Below, piece by piece: positions 40,901 to 50,398 of a stretch of 64,000 bases of DNA. The DNA lies in assembly GCA_916048095.2 (NCBI GenBank), contig OU696590.1, forward strand, positions 264,001 through 328,000. Direction: 5' to 3'. Each line of letters starts with the position of its first letter. Position 1 is the stretch's first letter. The notes beneath the pieces are model-generated. The model saw nothing but the letters and a program-made list of their open reading frames with translations, was not told the DNA's origin and ran no database searches. Source of the DNA: Sacculina carcini (taxonomy: Eukaryota; Arthropoda; Thecostraca; Sacculinidae). Position numbers and translations under genes: made by a program.

Positions 40901-43810
40901 AATAACAGAATTGGAGACGAGTACCACATGATGATACAGTGTCAGAACCCGACTATAGTACAACTGAGGACAAAATATATACCGGAACAATACTGGCAAG
41001 TGCAAGCGCAATAGAAATTTGTCAAATTGATGAAGTGCAAAAACATTGATGTTATGAAGAATCTTGCAAAATTTGTCGATGAATGCTTCAAAATGTGCGT
41101 TGCATGATAAACAATTGCGATGGAGCTTGCATGGTCTTTGATATGATCGTATGCACTGCTGATAAGGACATTTTATGAATTTTCAAACTAATACTGTTTT
41201 ATATTGATATTGTGTATATATTTGCGATGTATATAGTTTAATATGTATTGTGAATTGGAGCAGCGCTCCATACTAACAGTCTGAGCGCCAATACATGTTT
41301 CTTTCTTTCACACACATACACACATACACATACACACACAATGAGAGAGTGGTATAGAAAGAGTGAATGAGTGATACACACAGAGAGAGAGAGAGAGGGA
41401 GAGGGGTAATGAGAGACTCACCACTCGCCCAGCCCATTGTATTAACAATGAGAGGTGTTGCATGATGTTGTGCTGCATGTTGTGTGAGATATTGCAACAG
41501 ATCAGCCACGCCTTGTAAATAACGAGCTGGGTTATCGGCCACGTTCACCACGCCTATGTACACGCTCCTGACACACACACACACACACATACATACACAT
41601 ACACACACGACCAAATGATCATCATCAAATTAAAAAATGCATACATAAGACGAATGAATAAACACGAACTGCAATAGTGAAAAGATAAGATATAAACACG
41701 ATATAAACACGACGATATCAGCGAGCCTGTTCAGCTGACGTCACAGAGAAGGCGGGGGGGAGGGGAGGGGGTTGCTCATCCCCACTGTCCCCAGTCATAA
41801 CAGACAAGCAGAGTGTCACCTGAGCGGTCGCGTGAGGTGCGTGAACGCCGGTCCCAGCAGGAAACAATCAACCAGCACGAGCGACACGCACGCGCACACG
41901 CCAAACTCTGTCTGACCCGGGTCAAGGTCAAGCACGTGCACACCGGCGACTAATGATGATAATGATGATGATGATGATGATGATGATTGTTGATCACTCA
42001 ACATCTGATTGACCAGATGCTGCATCAGCGATGACTTGCCCACACCCTTGCCACCGGCAAGAACCACGCGCACACTCTCTGCACACACACATACATACAC
42101 ACACATACACACGCAAATGAGTGAGTGTGGCCAGTTAGAGACAGTTGAATCATACCATCACTCCACATAGTTTAATAAGAGTATCGTATTTGGTGCATTC
42201 ACATTCGAAGACGAACACGAATATAACACCACGGCCGGAGCTGGGATTAATTGGTTTATCAACTGATTACTCCGTCCAATTATTCTCTTCCGTTATATGT
42301 TCCCTACACTTGGTTTCATCATATTCGAATACAAAGAGCGAAATACAAAAGACGAGAGAGAGAGGAGAGGACACATGGAGAGAGACAGGGGAAGAGAGAC
42401 ACATGGAGAGAGAGAGGAAGAGAGACACATGGAGGGAGACAGGGGAAGAGAGACACATGGAGAGAGAGAGGAAGAGAGACACATGGAGAGAGAGAGGAAG
42501 AGAGACACATGGAGAGAGAGGAAGAGAGACACATGGAAAGAGAGAGGAAGAGAGACACATGGAGAGAGAGAGGAAGAGAGACACATGGAAAGAGGGAGGA
42601 AGAGAGACACATGGAGAGAGAGGAAGAGAGACACATGGAGAGAGAGAGGAAGAGACACATGGAGAGACAGAGGAAGAGAGTGGGCACCTTGCTGCGCCAG
42701 ATCAGTCAGCTGTGCGCTGACTCGCAGCCAGTGATGATCGATGATGAAAGGTAGTACAGGAAGACGGGCTAACTGGCGCTGATTGCACGCCAGCACGCAG
42801 CCCACATGCTTCATCACCAGTCTACTGTACACTGACTGAACTGCAGTGTCTGTCTCGTGCTGATGCAGGGGAGGCAGTGGCGGAGGCCAGAACAGACCGG
42901 CATGCCAGGCAGCCAGTCGTGACAGCAGTCGATCCAGGCCGCTGGACGAGTCGTGTCGTCGCAGAAGCAGAGCAGCACCGCCGACCGGCACGTTATTAAG
43001 CGCCCTCGTCACGCCGCGCGGTAACTGACCGTCATCACAGCGACAGCACGACAACACGCGCTCACACGCCTCCGCCGGCGTCAATGAGGAGGGGGTGTTG
43101 GCGTCGGTCTCGATGCATGGCAGGGCTCGCAGCGCCAGAGCGTGCAGCGCAGTGAAGCCACAGTGTGTGTGAGGCGTGAGACGAGCGCCGTGGATACACA
43201 CGCTGCCGGCGACCACGCGCACACCGCAGCTGCCCCACACGTGCACGCGTGACGTCAGTACCAGCAGTGCAGTGTCACTGTCCACCGGCTCGACACAGCA
43301 CACGCCGCTGGCCACATCTTCCTCCTCCTCCTGGACGGCGGCGGGCGAGGCGACATCGCTGTCTCGGTCGCTGTCGCTGTTGAACGTCAGATCGCTGATG
43401 ATTGTGTCCCGGCGCTGCACCTGGTCGTCTTCAACTCGGTCAGCATCAGTTGCCGCCACAGTTGCCGCCACAGTTGCCGACACAGTTGACCGACTGTCGG
43501 CGTGGCAATGAGCTGGTATGCTGGCACGGCCGCCATCACCAGCCGAGATCTGCTGGCTGGAATGCTCGCTGGCGCCTGAGACTTGACCATCTGTCACTCG
43601 ACGATCAGCGCCCGACGAGCCCAGACGACGCAATTTCCCAGCTGGTGGCTGACAGTTTGTGTCATCAGTAGAATTAGCAGTTGGGAGGTCGCCGCCAAGC
43701 AGCCACGGTGCGAGAACGCCACCACCAGATGGCGTTGCCGGAGATGTGACAGCGGGGTCCGAAGTCGGCTGTACAATCCACGAGATGACGGCGTCCCGCG
43801 TGTCGGCCAT
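20745..43810 (-). CDS. NOL9: Polynucleotide 5'-hydroxyl-kinase NOL9/GRC3 (7 exons, host of nested genes)
   Basis: Exons on the minus strand: 42688-43810, 41820-42078, 41422-41567, 22993-23281, 22555-22653, 21804-22003, 20745-21004. Phases 1,2,1,2,2,1 all join, giving 791 residues. Exon 1 is a long low-complexity N-terminus followed by the family's pre-kinase domain. Exon 2 has the Walker A P-loop GGKGVGKSS (about 383-391) and LDLDPGQTEFG (about 424-434). Exon 3 has VNTMGWASG, the NTMGW motif of Clp1/GRC3 kinases. Exon 4 continues with LGEEIFAEVVRLVRPTDVVEV. Exon 5 has FLRNLCTTASLAELL. Exons 6-7 join as CECLGVGVVRGYDE, the family's CLGxGxxRGxD C-terminal block. By family it is a nucleolar RNA 5'-kinase needed for pre-rRNA ITS2 processing. 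A poly-Ser run encoded by a TCA triplet repeat lies between the two nucleotide-binding motifs. The exon 5 acceptor could shift by three bases. Confidence 0.9.
21177..21396 (+). repeat. Dispersed repeat B, copy 2 (NOL9 intron 6)
   Basis: Same orientation and extent as the copy at 3644-3865. The family is unidentified. Confidence 0.75.
21466..21785 (+). repeat. GTTGTGTATGTTGT-type array in NOL9 intron 6
   Basis: Imperfect repeats of TGTGT, TGTAT and CGTGT pentamers. On the NOL9 strand they read ACAC/ATACAC. Confidence 0.9.
22286..22531 (+). repeat. TG-rich array in NOL9 intron 5
   Basis: TGTGTTGTGTGTG blocks passing into pure (TG)n. Starts 24 bases from the exon 5 donor side. Confidence 0.9.
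23605..24160 (+). repeat. Dispersed repeat E, two diverged tandem copies (NOL9 intron 3)
   Basis: Two related stretches of about 200 bp (23605-23800 and 23945-24140) share GGGTCGATTT, TCTCTAAC, CAATTTTTCA and GGCTA.AAT..CGCAT. An inverted copy is at 26935-27140. Confidence 0.65.
24531..24853. mobile_element. hAT-type MITE, family 2
   Basis: Termini are CAGGGCTTCTTAACC and GGCTAAGAACCCCTG. Flanks CAATATAT and CAATATAA form a 7/8 target duplication. Lies in NOL9 intron 3. Confidence 0.88.
25094..26387. mobile_element. Non-autonomous hAT element, 1294 bp, with exact 8-bp target duplication
   Basis: Termini are TAGGGCTGTCAAAA and TTTTTGACAGCCCTA. GTAATGAT is repeated exactly on both sides (25086-25093 and 26388-26395). 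The interior carries many AGGTTACTTTTT subterminal motifs near both ends and no transposase frame. Confidence 0.93.
26935..27140 (-). repeat. Dispersed repeat E, inverted copy
   Basis: The reverse complement matches 23945-24140 and 23605-23800, including CAATTTTTCAGCAAATACAT and AAAGGGCTAGAGTCACGCAT. Confidence 0.65.
27529..27592 (+). repeat. (CA)n, about 32 repeats
   Basis: Pure CA run in NOL9 intron 3. Confidence 0.95.
28043..28048 (+). promoter_or_regulatory. TATA-like box of the upstream metallothionein gene
   Basis: GGTATAAGAC lies 109 bases before the ATG, a plausible distance for a core promoter with a short 5' UTR. A GAGCGCA at 28123-28129 fits the metal-response-element consensus on the other strand but lies downstream of the box. 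Confidence 0.4.
28152..28605 (+). CDS. Metallothionein-like protein, 60 aa, 17 Cys (2 exons, nested in NOL9 intron 3)
   Basis: Exon 1 is 28152-28176 (MDCKKCCQ plus one base, donor GTAAGT). Exon 2 is 28448-28605 (acceptor TCCACAG). The joined protein has 60 residues with 17 cysteines in C-C, C-x-C and C-C-C clusters, few aromatics and Lys spacing, as in metallothioneins. It probably binds Zn, Cu or Cd in the cytosol. The tail QAAGKTAPSQ is Cys-free. A very short first coding exon is usual for metallothionein genes. It lies on the strand opposite NOL9, inside its 18 kb intron. A TATA-like TATAAG sits at 28043 and an AATAAA at 28777. The ATG has A at -3 and G at +4. Family is inferred from cysteine pattern alone. 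Another cysteine-rich small protein is the alternative. Confidence 0.8.
28777..28892 (+). terminator. Duplicated polyadenylation region after the first metallothionein gene
   Basis: TCTCGTTTCTAATAAAC occurs at about 28767-28783 and again at about 28876-28892, each with an AATAAA and a similar upstream CTAATT.CGCT segment. This gives two tandem poly(A) signals about 110 bases apart. Confidence 0.5.
30213..30483. mobile_element. hAT-type MITE, family 3
   Basis: Ends are CAGGGGTCGACAAC and TTGCCGACCCCCG, with flanks TTCTAGCA and TTCTAGAA (7/8). The interior has GCCACAAATA and GAGCCGCGGCTTGCCGACC, as in many animal hAT MITEs. Confidence 0.85.
30567..31742 (+). mobile_element. Internally deleted hAT transposon, 1176 bp, with exact 8-bp target duplication
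   Basis: Termini are CAGGGTTGGTGATTTTT and AAATCAGCCAACCCTG. GTTGATAG flanks both sides (30559-30566 and 31743-31750). It encloses a transposase C-terminal fragment and, at about 30705-30762, a piece resembling the end of another hAT element (GGTTAAGAACCACTG). Confidence 0.93.
30764..31171 (+). pseudogene. hAT transposase C-terminal dimerisation-domain remnant
   Basis: About 135 codons are open to the stop. The tail has WWESH, a LTAVALSSGVEIVFSSYGLVHSKVRN-like helix pair and the family ending KLDFLFKAMN, characteristic of hAT C-terminal dimerisation domains. The BED finger and RNase H-like catalytic part are absent, so it cannot be an active transposase. It sits inside the element with exact target duplications. 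Confidence 0.85.
31998..32048 (+). promoter_or_regulatory. MRE core plus TATA box of the short metallothionein gene
   Basis: TGCGCAC (31998-32004) matches the MTF-1 metal-response-element core TGCRCNC. It is followed 38 bases later by TATAAA (32043-32048), and the start codon is 87 bases after that box. This is the order expected for a metal-induced metallothionein promoter. Only one core is clear. Confidence 0.45.
32130..34710 (+). CDS. Short metallothionein-like protein, 34 aa, 11 Cys (2 exons, nested in NOL9 intron 3)
   Basis: Exon 1 is 32130-32145 (MPCPQ plus one base, donor GTACGT). Exon 2 is 34622-34710 after a TG-rich acceptor ending TTGAAG. Phase 1 joins to a 34-residue protein with 11 cysteines in CKCC, CTCC, CKAGC and CQC groups, ending GCKK. 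This equals about one metal-thiolate domain, roughly half the usual two-domain size. TATAAA at 32043 is 87 bases before the ATG. A metal-response-element core, TGCGCAC, is at 31998-32004. AATAAA at 34993 could serve as poly(A) signal. The intron of about 2.5 kb holds a hAT MITE, split minisatellite blocks and GTACGG-rich palindromic repeats. The gene shares orientation and intron position (early, phase 1) with the metallothionein 4 kb upstream, so a tandem duplication with divergence is likely. Confidence 0.72.
32158..32291 (+). repeat. 22-bp minisatellite, left block (metallothionein intron)
   Basis: Six copies of ACACAAACACTTGTATATAG, starting 13 bases after the donor of the short metallothionein exon 1. 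Confidence 0.93.
32297..32455. repeat. GTACGG/TTTCGTACC palindromic repeat block, left
   Basis: Clustered short palindrome-forming motifs such as GTACGGTACG and AATTTCGTACCGTA, adjoining the left 22-bp block. Confidence 0.85.
32964..33055 (+). repeat. 10-bp tandem repeat ATGCAACTGT
   Basis: About nine copies with GTAACTGT variants. Confidence 0.93.
33055..33215 (+). repeat. Dispersed repeat A, diverged copy (metallothionein intron)
   Basis: Similar to 195-310: TTTTCATTG, GTTGTAATTGAA, GGCCAACTGAGCCA and GTTGAACACTAATGAATG. Confidence 0.5.
33248..33404. repeat. GTACGG/TTTCGTACC palindromic repeat block, right
   Basis: Same motif set as 32297-32455, adjoining the right 22-bp block. Confidence 0.85.
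33411..33636 (+). repeat. 22-bp minisatellite, right block (metallothionein intron)
   Basis: About ten copies of the same unit as 32158-32291, in the same orientation, with GTGTATATG variants. Confidence 0.93.
33818..34079 (-). mobile_element. hAT-type MITE, family 1, copy 2 (metallothionein intron)
   Basis: Termini are CAGTGGTTCTCAAC and GTTGAGAACCACTG. Flanks GTCTAGAT and GTCTATAA match in 6 of 8 bases, a decayed 8-bp target duplication. Reverse-complement homologue of 20176-20441. Confidence 0.87.
35201..35480 (+). repeat. 21-bp minisatellite in NOL9 intron 3
   Basis: About 13 copies of ACTGGTCATATATAGTCGTA with single-base variants. Confidence 0.95.
35635..37597 (+). repeat. 35-bp minisatellite, about 56 copies
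   Basis: The unit contains GTGTTATTATCCAGTGGTGA then TATTATGATGCTAGG. Few variable sites (CCAG/CTAG, GATG/GACG/TATG, AGGG/AGTG) recur in block order. Confidence 0.97.
38138..39096 (+). repeat. 24-bp minisatellite, about 40 copies
   Basis: The unit is built on CACGGATCCAACACATTGG plus TTCTA. Because 24 is a multiple of three and the unit lacks stops in several frames, long open frames appear on both strands. I do not treat them as genes. Confidence 0.97.
39285..39470 (-). mobile_element. SINE fragment, second copy (tRNA head missing or diverged)
   Basis: Near-identical to the body of the ULK intron 11 element over about 147 bp. It has the same AAAGGTTAAAGG-type end, and the tRNA-like head is not recognisable beyond 39470. 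Confidence 0.7.
40106..41014 (+). pseudogene. 5'-truncated LINE reverse transcriptase C-terminal region
   Basis: A 302-codon frame without the RT catalytic YXDD part. It opens with a LGIIFNYNGKF-type segment, then PILTYGCQVWA, then FLKQV and GETGIYPIEIYIK, the order seen after the palm domain in many non-LTR elements. It ends with a C-x2-C-x8-H-x4-C zinc-knuckle-like motif (CDLCN..DEYHMMIQC). Retrotransposon-derived, and probably inactive because the endonuclease and palm domains are gone. The frame is still open, so the insertion may be fairly young. It is in NOL9 intron 3, on the strand opposite that gene. Confidence 0.85.
41940..41990 (-). repeat. In-frame TCA/TCN triplet repeat inside NOL9 exon 2
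   Basis: GATGATGATAATGATGATG on the plus strand encodes a Ser-rich run on the minus strand, between the P-loop and the DLDPGQ motif. Confidence 0.85.
42351..42680 (+). repeat. GA-rich 20-24-bp minisatellite abutting the NOL9 exon 1 donor
   Basis: Repeats of GAGAGGAAGAGAGACACATG. On the NOL9 strand the intron therefore begins with a long pyrimidine-rich array starting within about 10 bases of the 5' splice site. Confidence 0.93.
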
Positions 43811-45955
43811 TGCACTTCAGTCACGACACACGCGAGCGCATGCACACCTGTTTGCAATATTTACCTGTTGGGTTTCATGTTGTTGCATTGTTAATGTTGT
43901 TTGTGGAAATACACTCATTTACACACGTACCACGGTCTACTTAACAGTGTTTGCAGTGCGTAAAGTGTATGATGGAAATAGTGCTTGCACTTATCCCATG
44001 TGACCGAATTTGCCTGTAATTAATAACAATAATATTAATAATAATATTTGAACTGAGCAATTTCTTTGTATTACATAAATTTCGCTGTTTAAGAGTAGAA
44101 AGGTCTAATTGACTTGCTTTCATACCTAGTATACAAAACAGGCCAACCCCGGATGTAAGACAATCACGTATATAAAGGGAACACGGTTTAACTCTAGCAA
44201 AACAATTTTCAGCGTATTGATATTCCAAAACAGATAAAACTGGCTCTGAAACCTGAAACCTCCACCAACGCAAACCTAGCCCAAATCAGTCCAAAAACTC
44301 GCACGCATGCTTGGGCTAGTCGTGTACGTGCCCAAATAAGTCATACTTGTAAAATATGAAATTTTTACATATATATTTTATCATCTTTATTCACCTTTAT
44401 ATCATTTTTCTTCCCATTTTATTTTATTTCCATCTTTGTGCTATTTTGTTTTTATTTTAATATCATCTTACAATATTTTTCATCATCATATATTTGCTCG
44501 ATTTCAACAAATTTCATTCATCCATGTATTTTTTCAGCATATATGCAGTATTACTTCATGTGATTACACGATTATGACCAAGAAGTAAAAATATTACAAA
44601 TGTGCTGACCAAAAAACATACAAATTGTGAATTATAAATATTTGTCTACTTATTTGATCTATCGAGAATTGACTGGCAAAGTCCTCACCTCATCACAATG
44701 ACTTAATACAAGCATTTACTGCTGTCTCTGGATGTTCAGTGAGCTTCAGTCAGTCAGTCAGTCAGTTAGTGCATTAGCGTATTACACCGACTTAAGTTGA
44801 TTGTGTCTGTCGTCAAAACACGAGGCGAGAATGTCACTGGAGCAGAAACATGAAAGCTGTGTTTGCCACGAGCTTGTGTTTGTCAGCGAATGAACGAGTG
44901 TGTGTGTGAGAGATGGAGTGTTTGTCGTGTCCCTCATAATGGTCAAGCTGGTGTTACCTGTAATCCTGTTTGTAGTTTTCCCTCGTCAAATACTCGATAC
45001 TGATCTAGATTCGAGACAAATATTGACGCAAACAAAACAGCTGTTTGCCTTTTTAAATGCCAGACAATGGAAATGTTCAAAAGACAATAGATTATCTAGT
45101 GTCTAAACAACTCGACACCAATAATTGTTCATCATTTTCCGCATGGAAACCCAATTCCTTGCCAAATAATTCGGTCATAATAATTGTATTTCTTTGTTAT
45201 TATTGTGGCCAAAACTGGTGAAAAATCAACAGTGCGTCATTCTAGTTCGCTTAATTTATATTTGACAGATGCGATTTGAAACAAATTACAGTGATTTTAA
45301 AGTTAAGTCAATCGGCAATGTAATACAAATCAGATCAAATATATTTATAAATCAGAGTTTTATTGGAATGAAGTTTATTTATTTATTTATTTATTCATTG
45401 CTGCTGTAGATTTACTATTTTGCGTTGTGGGTGTGTAATATCGGTTTATTTGATTAGTTCTAACTCATATTCACCAAATTGTTAAAACATCAGCTGTCGC
45501 ATATTAAAGTGTGATTAGAAGACATTAAATTGAGATTAGTAGTAGTCGACGTTCTCTCTGCTAGCTTTGTGCATGCTGTGCTCACAGTATCCACTCGTAA
45601 AAAACGGATAAATGTTTTAAATATATAGTTTGGCCTTCGGAACATTGCTGAAGTTATAATATGACTCCTTGTCTAAAACGTTAGTCTACCACCGTCTGGA
45701 AGTATCGAAGTGTCATGTTTTGTTTTAGGCTACTTTATGAGGATTTCATAGATTCTGTTTTCATAAATGCTATTTTTTTAACATAACAAATTATGAAACA
45801 TAAAATATGTCCTAGCCGCGCATTCAGCTTCTTACATCTAAAGAATTTTATATTAAAATAAAACATACTTAAAGTGTAATAATATTCAAATGGTTTGAAT
45901 TATTAATAATACAAATATAATTATATTTTTATGCTATGGTAATATATTATAAAAT

Positions 45956-46075
45956 TAGTTTTTAGTGTGTAAGTTTTTAGTGTGTAAATTTTTAGTGTGT
46001 AAATTTTTAGTGTGTAAATTTTTAGTGTGTAAATTTTTAGTGTGTAAATTTTTAGTGTGAAAATTTTTAGTGTGT
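45956..46075 (+). repeat. 15-bp tandem repeat TTTTTAGTGTGTAAA
   Basis: About eight copies, giving a five-residue HTKNL repeat in one minus frame. Not a gene. Confidence 0.93.
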
Positions 46076-46321
46076 ACACCGAGTGGCTGCCGAGTAACAG
46101 TACTGGCATAAATCGGACCAAGGCGGGTTGTCGGTGGAAATGACACGGTCTTGAATAAACGATTAGATCTTTTGAATTGTTAACACTACATATTTGAAAA
46201 ATAGACCATCTTGTGGAAGACAAAATTTCAAATCTGTGGATATAAAAAACTGCAAATTCTGTTGAGCAGTTTTCCTCAAACCCGTGGCATAAAATCACCA
46301 AAATGTGAAAAACTCGTTTGT

Positions 46322-46361
<40 letters not shown>

Positions 46362-48152
46362 TAACGTTTTTCTTATAATAGACTAGCATAAAAACCCGCC
46401 CGTTGTGCGGAGGAATAAATAAAATGAAATTCATATATTTATAAAAATTGATATTCATAAGAAATATTACAAATTTAAAAGAAAAAAATGTAAACTCATA
46501 AGTGTCTTACTCAATAGAAAAGTCCAAATGTGAATCTTTTTATATTAATTTTGAAAATATATATGATAAAAATCACATTAATATACATATTATTTACTAT
46601 AAAAATTAATCAAATTAATTTCAAAAAAAATCATATTTGAAGAATTAGAAGCTAATTTGTATGCTCATCAGAGTTATTTAATCCAATTAATTATATATAA
46701 AATAATTTGTACAGATAATTGTGCACGAATAATTGAAGCAGTGAGCTGGTACACTGGTACTGGGAATGCGGTCAATGCTGAGGTTGCCCCTGTACTGGGA
46801 GGAGCCAATTGGTCGTCATCCGTACTAGCTGGGCACCAGGGGAACTGCCAGTCTCTCTGTGTCTAGTAGTGGAGCCCGCCAGTCCTCAGTTCAACTTGTT
46901 AACATCCAGTACTCACTGGGGATGAAGTCATTGTTGAAAGGTGAGACTATAAGAAATAACCACCTCTATTACAGCAGGTTTACTCACTATTTGTGTTAAA
47001 AACGCGACCCGAATTTACACATCGTCAATCCAGTGAATCAAGTAGCAATCCTAATGAATGTCAACATGTTGAAAATTTATTGCCATCATTTGCGTATTAA
47101 TTTACGTTCTTAGCAAACTATTGCACATAATTGTACTTGATTAACATTGATATATTTCATACTATAATGAAGCTTGTTCTTTTGGATGAATGTAACTTTG
47201 GCCGACTGAAGTATTTTACTCTAAATAGCTCTGACCATCAAATCCCCCTTGGAAAATTTGTGGTAAAATCCTGGTGGTAAGCATGCGCCGGCATCAACAC
47301 ATATGTATTGCACTATGATAAAATATTAACATATTTGGTGATTGCATTTCTGTGAATGACAGGAATGAACAGTGCTGTTTTATGCGGCAACTCTCGCTCA
47401 CAAGACCAGCAAATGCACGTGATTCCTGAATATGTTCAAGTTATGAATGTTACAGGCAAGTATTTATCCATGTTATCTGATAACTAAATGTATTATTTGT
47501 ATTATATCTCTTCTGCACTATTACGCCATCATGATTAGAATATAGAACAGTGACAAATGTGATAGTGTCAAGAACACATAATTTAAGTGGAATTAACTAA
47601 CTTGATAAATCGGCTGATTGAACATACTCTAAGAACTTGAAGCATGAAGCATTATGACAATAAAACTTCTCATTCATCAAATTAATCAGAGATGCTTATT
47701 ATCTGTAAGGTTTTGTTGTTTTTTGCTTTGTTTTGTCAGATTTGCTTTTGTTCTCATATTTTGCCAGTTCAATATTTGCTGATAAAACATTTCACGAGAT
47801 CATATGGCACGCGAGGTACCAGTAGGAGCCAGGGACATTGCTGATTTGTGTGCTGATAAAACAGGCTTTGATCTGGCACTTTGTCACACAGCTGCCCTCC
47901 TCCATGCACCGTGTCAAATATCACCACCGCATTTCTATCTCATGCTGCCAATCTCAGTGTGCGTGTATGTATGTGTGTGCGTGTGTGTGTGTATGTGTGT
48001 GTGTGTGTGTGTGTGCGTGTGTGTGTGTGTGATTGTACAACCGTGTTTAGTTTGATCGTGTGTGTATAATTTATCTAGCCAATAGAGCACGTTTTCACAC
48101 ACACACATACACACACACACCGACACACACACACACACACACACACACACCG

Positions 48153-48183
<31 letters not shown>

Positions 48184-48813
48184 AATAAAGCGGTGCTCAA
48201 TAATAGCGGCCATTTGCGAGAGATAATAACACACGAGTGAGGAGTTTGTGATGAGAGTTTTGTGTGTCGGTGCTAGTCGTGCGGTGTTTGCATTGAGCCA
48301 CGTGACAATTGGTGTCGATTGACTGGCTGATTGGCACCGCAGTTCACAATAACTGCATTATTCTCACTCCTCTGCGCCTGTCCCGGGTCGCTGGTCCTAG
48401 CGTGTCAGTGTGGTCGTCTTTCATATAATTCGACTGAGTTTGATTACATCTGGTAGCACAGTTTGGTCGCCTGGGCTTTTCAATGCCAATTAATCCAATA
48501 ATATCGAGCTTGATTCATAATAGGACTTTAATTAAAATAATTAAACTGAAAAAAATTAAAGTCATTTCAATATAAGCACACGTTCATGTAAATTTACAAA
48601 AAGGATATAATTGAAGGAAAATATGTTAACTGAACTTTTTAATATTTTAAATGACAAATATCTTAAATTTATTAATAAGTTAAATTATTAATATGTACTT
48701 TTTAAAGTGAAAATATGTTAAATGAATGATTTTTTAATGTTAAATGAACAGACAATTATACTTGAGGGTTCATATTTTATGGATGAATGGGCTCAACTAG
48801 CTAATAATATTAG

Positions 48814-50398
48814 TAGAGATGCAACTTAAAAAAAACCGACGTTTATTTTAAAAACCCGTTTTTTGCCAAAAAAAACCTCGACCAAATAAAACACGTTTTT
48901 TTTGTTTTTTTAAGAGTCATGCAAAGAATTAAAATTATGGAAATGATATATTTGGGATGTTAAATGAATTATTTTTTATCAACACATGAGTTATTCATGT
49001 TATTAGTGACCCTATTATATTGAATTATCATTAAATATGCACAATATAATTGTTATAATGTGTCTGAAAGCCATAATATCATTGTTTGCACGGTACTGTG
49101 CGGCACTTCTATGTACAGTACATTTTTGCATTCAATTATTGAGCTTTTCATTGTGTAAGATAACAGGGTTTGAGAACCGTTTTTATGCTAAAATCTGAAA
49201 CTGTTTTAAAAAAAACAACAGGTGGCATAATTTATTTTTATTTTTTACACATTAACTTTTTCCTACCAGAAATGAACTACGTTGATTATAATAGCTTTCA
49301 TCACTTCATTCAGCAGATCAATTATTTGCAAATATAAGAGTACAAACACTGCAAATATTTACACAAAGACTAAAATATGCACACAAACTTAGTGTCCCTA
49401 ATGAGACTACGAATAAAAGCGGGTCGCAGTGGCAATCCTGACCAGAAAAACGGACCAGAAAAACGGACAATATTTTCGTGTAGGAAAAAAACAACTGAGG
49501 AAATATATTTAATGTACAAAAAGGTATTTGAACACAAATAACTACATCAAAGAAACCATCATCCATAACACCAGTTCTAAAAACAGGTTACTAATAAAAA
49601 ACAATTAATTTGGTTCAACTTTCCTTGATCTGCTGCCAATTTTTTTCACAACCTCTACATCTACGAAAACCGTTTCAAAAAAATATATTTTGAAAAAAAA
49701 ACATGATTAAAAAAACAGTTTAAATCAAGTGGTTTAACCAGCCGCTTATACGTACCAGCAGGCTACTTGCTATACAAAAGGTATTTGAACGTACATCAAT
49801 CAAATCTATCTTACATAGATACTGTTTAAGAAAACATTGTTTCATTAAAAAGCGTTAGTTTAAATGAACGTTTGTCAAAAAAAACACTTGACCAACCAAT
49901 TAACTTGTCTTGTTCTGCTGTCAACATTTTCTGAATCTGTACATTAATAAAGCGAATTGAAAACCAATTTGAAAAGCATCATTGCATTTTTTCATTAAAA
50001 ACATGGTTTCTTTAAAAAACACATGATTACTCAATGAATTTGTTTTGTTCTGCTGACAAATTAATTGAAATATCCACATAATCAAAACCATATTTAAAAA
50101 CATGGGTTTTCTCGATGAAAAAAAACTTAACCACCGGACCCGGATGCACTTTCAAACAGGCTCCTGAGGTATTTATTGATAAATATTTTTGTTTTTTTAT
50201 ACTATTATCAAATTATCATTGAAAAAAGACACGTAAACATGTACCAATTGTCAATTAAACTCGTTTCTGTGTACTAAAATTCAACATCCGATGACAATTG
50301 GGGCTAATTCTAAAAAAAACAGAAATAAAAACAAACTAAAAAAACATGTTTTTTTTATAAAAAAAACGCAACCAAAAAACGTTTTTTTTGCATCACTA
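48814..50398. mobile_element. Non-autonomous hAT element, about 1.6 kb, with near-exact target duplication
   Basis: Ends are TAGAGATGCAACTTAAAAAAAAC and its near inverse TTTTTTTTGCATCACTA. Flanks AATATTAG and AATATGAG match in 7 of 8 bases. The interior has repeated A-runs and three related CTGCTG.CAA segments (49630, 49915, 50055) but no transposase ORF. Confidence 0.82.

Noticed and set aside
42145..42754. Plus-strand Arg/Glu-rich frames of 145-191 codons
   Set aside because: Translations of the GA-rich array in NOL9 intron 1. The minus-strand reading through the same array is intron past the exon 1 donor.
47804..48055. Short frame beginning MAREVPVGARD
   Set aside because: About 45 residues of unassigned sequence running into a TG tract. 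No family recognised.
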